Shown here piece after piece: positions 3,937 to 5,230 of a stretch of DNA of 5,230 nucleotides. Source of the DNA: Eubacteriales Family XIII. Incertae Sedis bacterium (GTDB lineage Bacteria; Bacillota; Clostridia; Peptostreptococcales; Anaerovoracaceae); assembly GCA_031281765.1 (NCBI GenBank), contig JAITEX010000098.1, forward strand, positions 1 to 5,230, written 5' to 3'. Under the pieces are notes generated by a model. It had not been told where the DNA came from and did no database searches. It saw nothing but the letters and a program-made list of their open reading frames with translations. The translations under genes and the position numbers were made by a program. Position 1 is the first letter of the stretch. Each line of letters starts with the position of its first letter.

Positions 3937-5230
3937 TCACGCGCCGAGCAGGGCGGCGGGGACGACGGCGACGCCGCAGGGCATGCGATACGCCGCCGGA
4001 CCCGTGGTGACGATCACCGCGTCGGTCAGGTCGTCGCCCAGATTGGCTTTGAGCCACAGCAGATTTTTGATATCCTTCTCGTCGATAGTCTGCGCCATTT
4101 TTACCTCAATAGCGACGACTTTGGACGCGCGTTGCACGATGAAATCTATCTCGTGGTCGGCGTTGCGTGTTTTCAGGTAAGCGAGTTTAGCATCGTTTAC
4201 CGAAGCGTAGACGTTCAGGCTGAGGTGTATGAGCGATTCAAAGAGGCGGCCGGTGATGCTGCCGTATTTCTCATCAAATTTCGTCTTGGGCGATTTGCCG
4301 TCCGCCAAAGGCAGGGTCAGCTCATCGTAGCCGTAGTCCAGCAGATACGCGGCGAGCGCGGGATCAGCAAGATAATGCTTCGGGGTTCGCTTCAACCGGG
4401 CGAAGTAATCCTCTCCGGTAAGCCACATAGGCAGCTCATCGAGAAGCCAGAGGTTCCCCAACGCTTCCCGGTAGGACGAGGTGGTCTTCGCAGACGGTTT
4501 TTCCCTTTCGCCTGCAGTCGACGCGTCGAGTATCTCGCTGTAACCTGTATCGGTCGATGTAGCGGCGGCATAGGCTTTGAGCCACCTGAGCAAGGTCAGC
4601 GGCTGTCTGATCGAAACGCCCTGTTGCCTGAATTCGTGCGACAGCAAATAGTCAAGATATGTTCCGAGCATCAGCCTGCGCCTCGTCTTGCTGTAGCGCC
4701 TTATGCCGGGCAGACCCGACGCGACGATCTCGTTCATGTAATCATTGTAGGCGACGGCGGTGACGCCGCTGACCGGGAAAGTGAAAGGCGCGCTCTGAGA
4801 CAGTAGGCCGGACAAAGGCACGGCGGGCGTCTCTATCGCCCGTTCCTCAAGTGAAAGTGCGTACATTCGCTGCTTCAGTATCCGCCCGGCGCCGGAGTGG
4901 ATATCCATATCTGCGTTCGCTATCGATCCGGTGAGCAGATACGAACCCGGGACGCCTGCACGGTCTACTTGCCGACGTACATGGTCCCACACAGCGGGTA
5001 CTTTTTGCCACTCGTCGATCAGTACCGGCGGCTTTGCGGACGACAAAACGTCCAGGTTGTTTTCGACGAGCTCTCTGTCGCGCACCCGATCCAGCTCGAA
5101 TACGGTAGCGGAGACGCGCCCGGCGCTGACCGTCTTTCCGACGCCCTTCAATCCTTCGATCGCTATCGCCGGAAGCTCTTGCATGAGGTCCGAAATATGA
5201 CCTTCTATCAACCTTTTGTATTCTATACCG
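3937..5230 (-). CDS. AAA-family ATPase with DUF4143-like C-terminal domain (N-terminus beyond window)
   Basis: The sequence matches the widespread AAA_14/DUF4143 ATP-binding proteins of bacteria and archaea, whose cellular role is not established. Residues are numbered from the in-frame TTG at 5211. Walker A is GLKGVGKT (20-27) and Walker B is PPVLIDEWQ (61-69), with Asp66/Glu67. A sensor-like YLLTGS lies at 91-96. The middle (about 160-300) is the helical DUF4143 region. The C-terminus has EIDFIVQ (354-360) followed by AIEVK (367-371), a spacing that recalls the D...ExK core of restriction-endonuclease-like folds. The frame stays open to the window edge. The extra codons read (G)IEYKRLIEGHI, matching the YxKRxI start usual in this family, so TTG 5211 is not the true start; AAAAGG directly abuts it with no spacing. 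The gene ends convergently with fabZ and is unlikely to share its function; it looks like an accessory gene. Confidence 0.85.
   Translation of the reverse strand, partial: GIEYKRLIEGHISDLMQELPAIAIEGLKGVGKTVSAGRVSATVFELDRVRDRELVENNLDVLSSAKPPVLIDEWQKVPAVWDHVRRQVDRAGVPGSYLLTGSIANADMDIHSGAGRILKQRMYALSLEERAIETPAVPLSGLLSQSAPFTFPVSGVTAVAYNDYMNEIVASGLPGIRRYSKTRRRLMLGTYLDYLLSHEFRQQGVSIRQPLTLLRWLKAYAAATSTDTGYSEILDASTAGEREKPSAKTTSSYREALGNLWLLDELPMWLTGEDYFARLKRTPKHYLADPALAAYLLDYGYDELTLPLADGKSPKTKFDEKYGSITGRLFESLIHLSLNVYASVNDAKLAYLKTRNADHEIDFIVQRASKVVAIEVKMAQTIDEKDIKNLLWLKANLGDDLTDAVIVTTGPAAYRMPCGVAVVPAALLGA

Noticed and set aside
3772..4806. 344-codon open frame on the + strand opposite the ATPase gene
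   Set aside because: It overlaps most of a gene with intact Walker motifs and family structure; its translation is Arg/Val-rich with no recognisable domain and no good ribosome binding site.

Overview
The window comes from a GC-rich bacterium with strong AGGAGG-type ribosome binding sites. It carries the 3' part of a type II (dissociated) fatty-acid synthesis cluster, followed by a short repeat-bounded island and a convergent accessory ATPase gene. The mix of anaerobe-style fab clustering, strong Shine-Dalgarno sites and a DUF4143-type ATPase would fit Synergistota or a GC-rich Firmicutes/Negativicutes lineage. That is a low-confidence guess; nothing in the sequence fixes the taxon.

Region 1 (1-3245, + strand) reads fabD (3' end only) - fabG - fabF - fabZ. 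FabD loads malonyl groups onto acyl carrier protein (ACP). FabF condenses malonyl-ACP with the growing acyl-ACP, FabG reduces the 3-ketoacyl product and FabZ dehydrates the 3-hydroxyacyl product. All catalytic residues that fall inside the window are intact. Three things here are unusual. FabD carries about 26 extra low-complexity residues between its catalytic His and the conserved Gln. The fabG-fabF gap, where acpP sits in many bacteria, holds no ACP gene but does hold a very strong orphan Shine-Dalgarno and ATG. An AT-rich spacer ahead of fabZ carries a hairpin, a possible promoter and a 13-codon mini-ORF whose stop lies in the fabZ ribosome binding site.

Region 2 (3246-3936) has no confidently assigned gene. 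Three copies of a GGGACWGTCCC palindrome, two forward and one inverted by their flanks, bracket about 0.5 kb of visibly lower GC. Inside is an unrecognised 116-codon open frame that can only start within the repeat, and beyond it an 8-bp hairpin. This looks like a small non-autonomous mobile or REP-like element, or an insertion scar.

Region 3 (3937-5230, - strand) is an AAA-family ATPase with a DUF4143-type C-terminal region, convergent with the fab genes. Its reading frame stays open through the right edge of the window, so its true start lies outside.

No rRNA, tRNA, CRISPR array or recognisable transposase gene was seen. Apart from the points above this is an ordinary housekeeping locus; I did not find convincing evidence of a new biological system.
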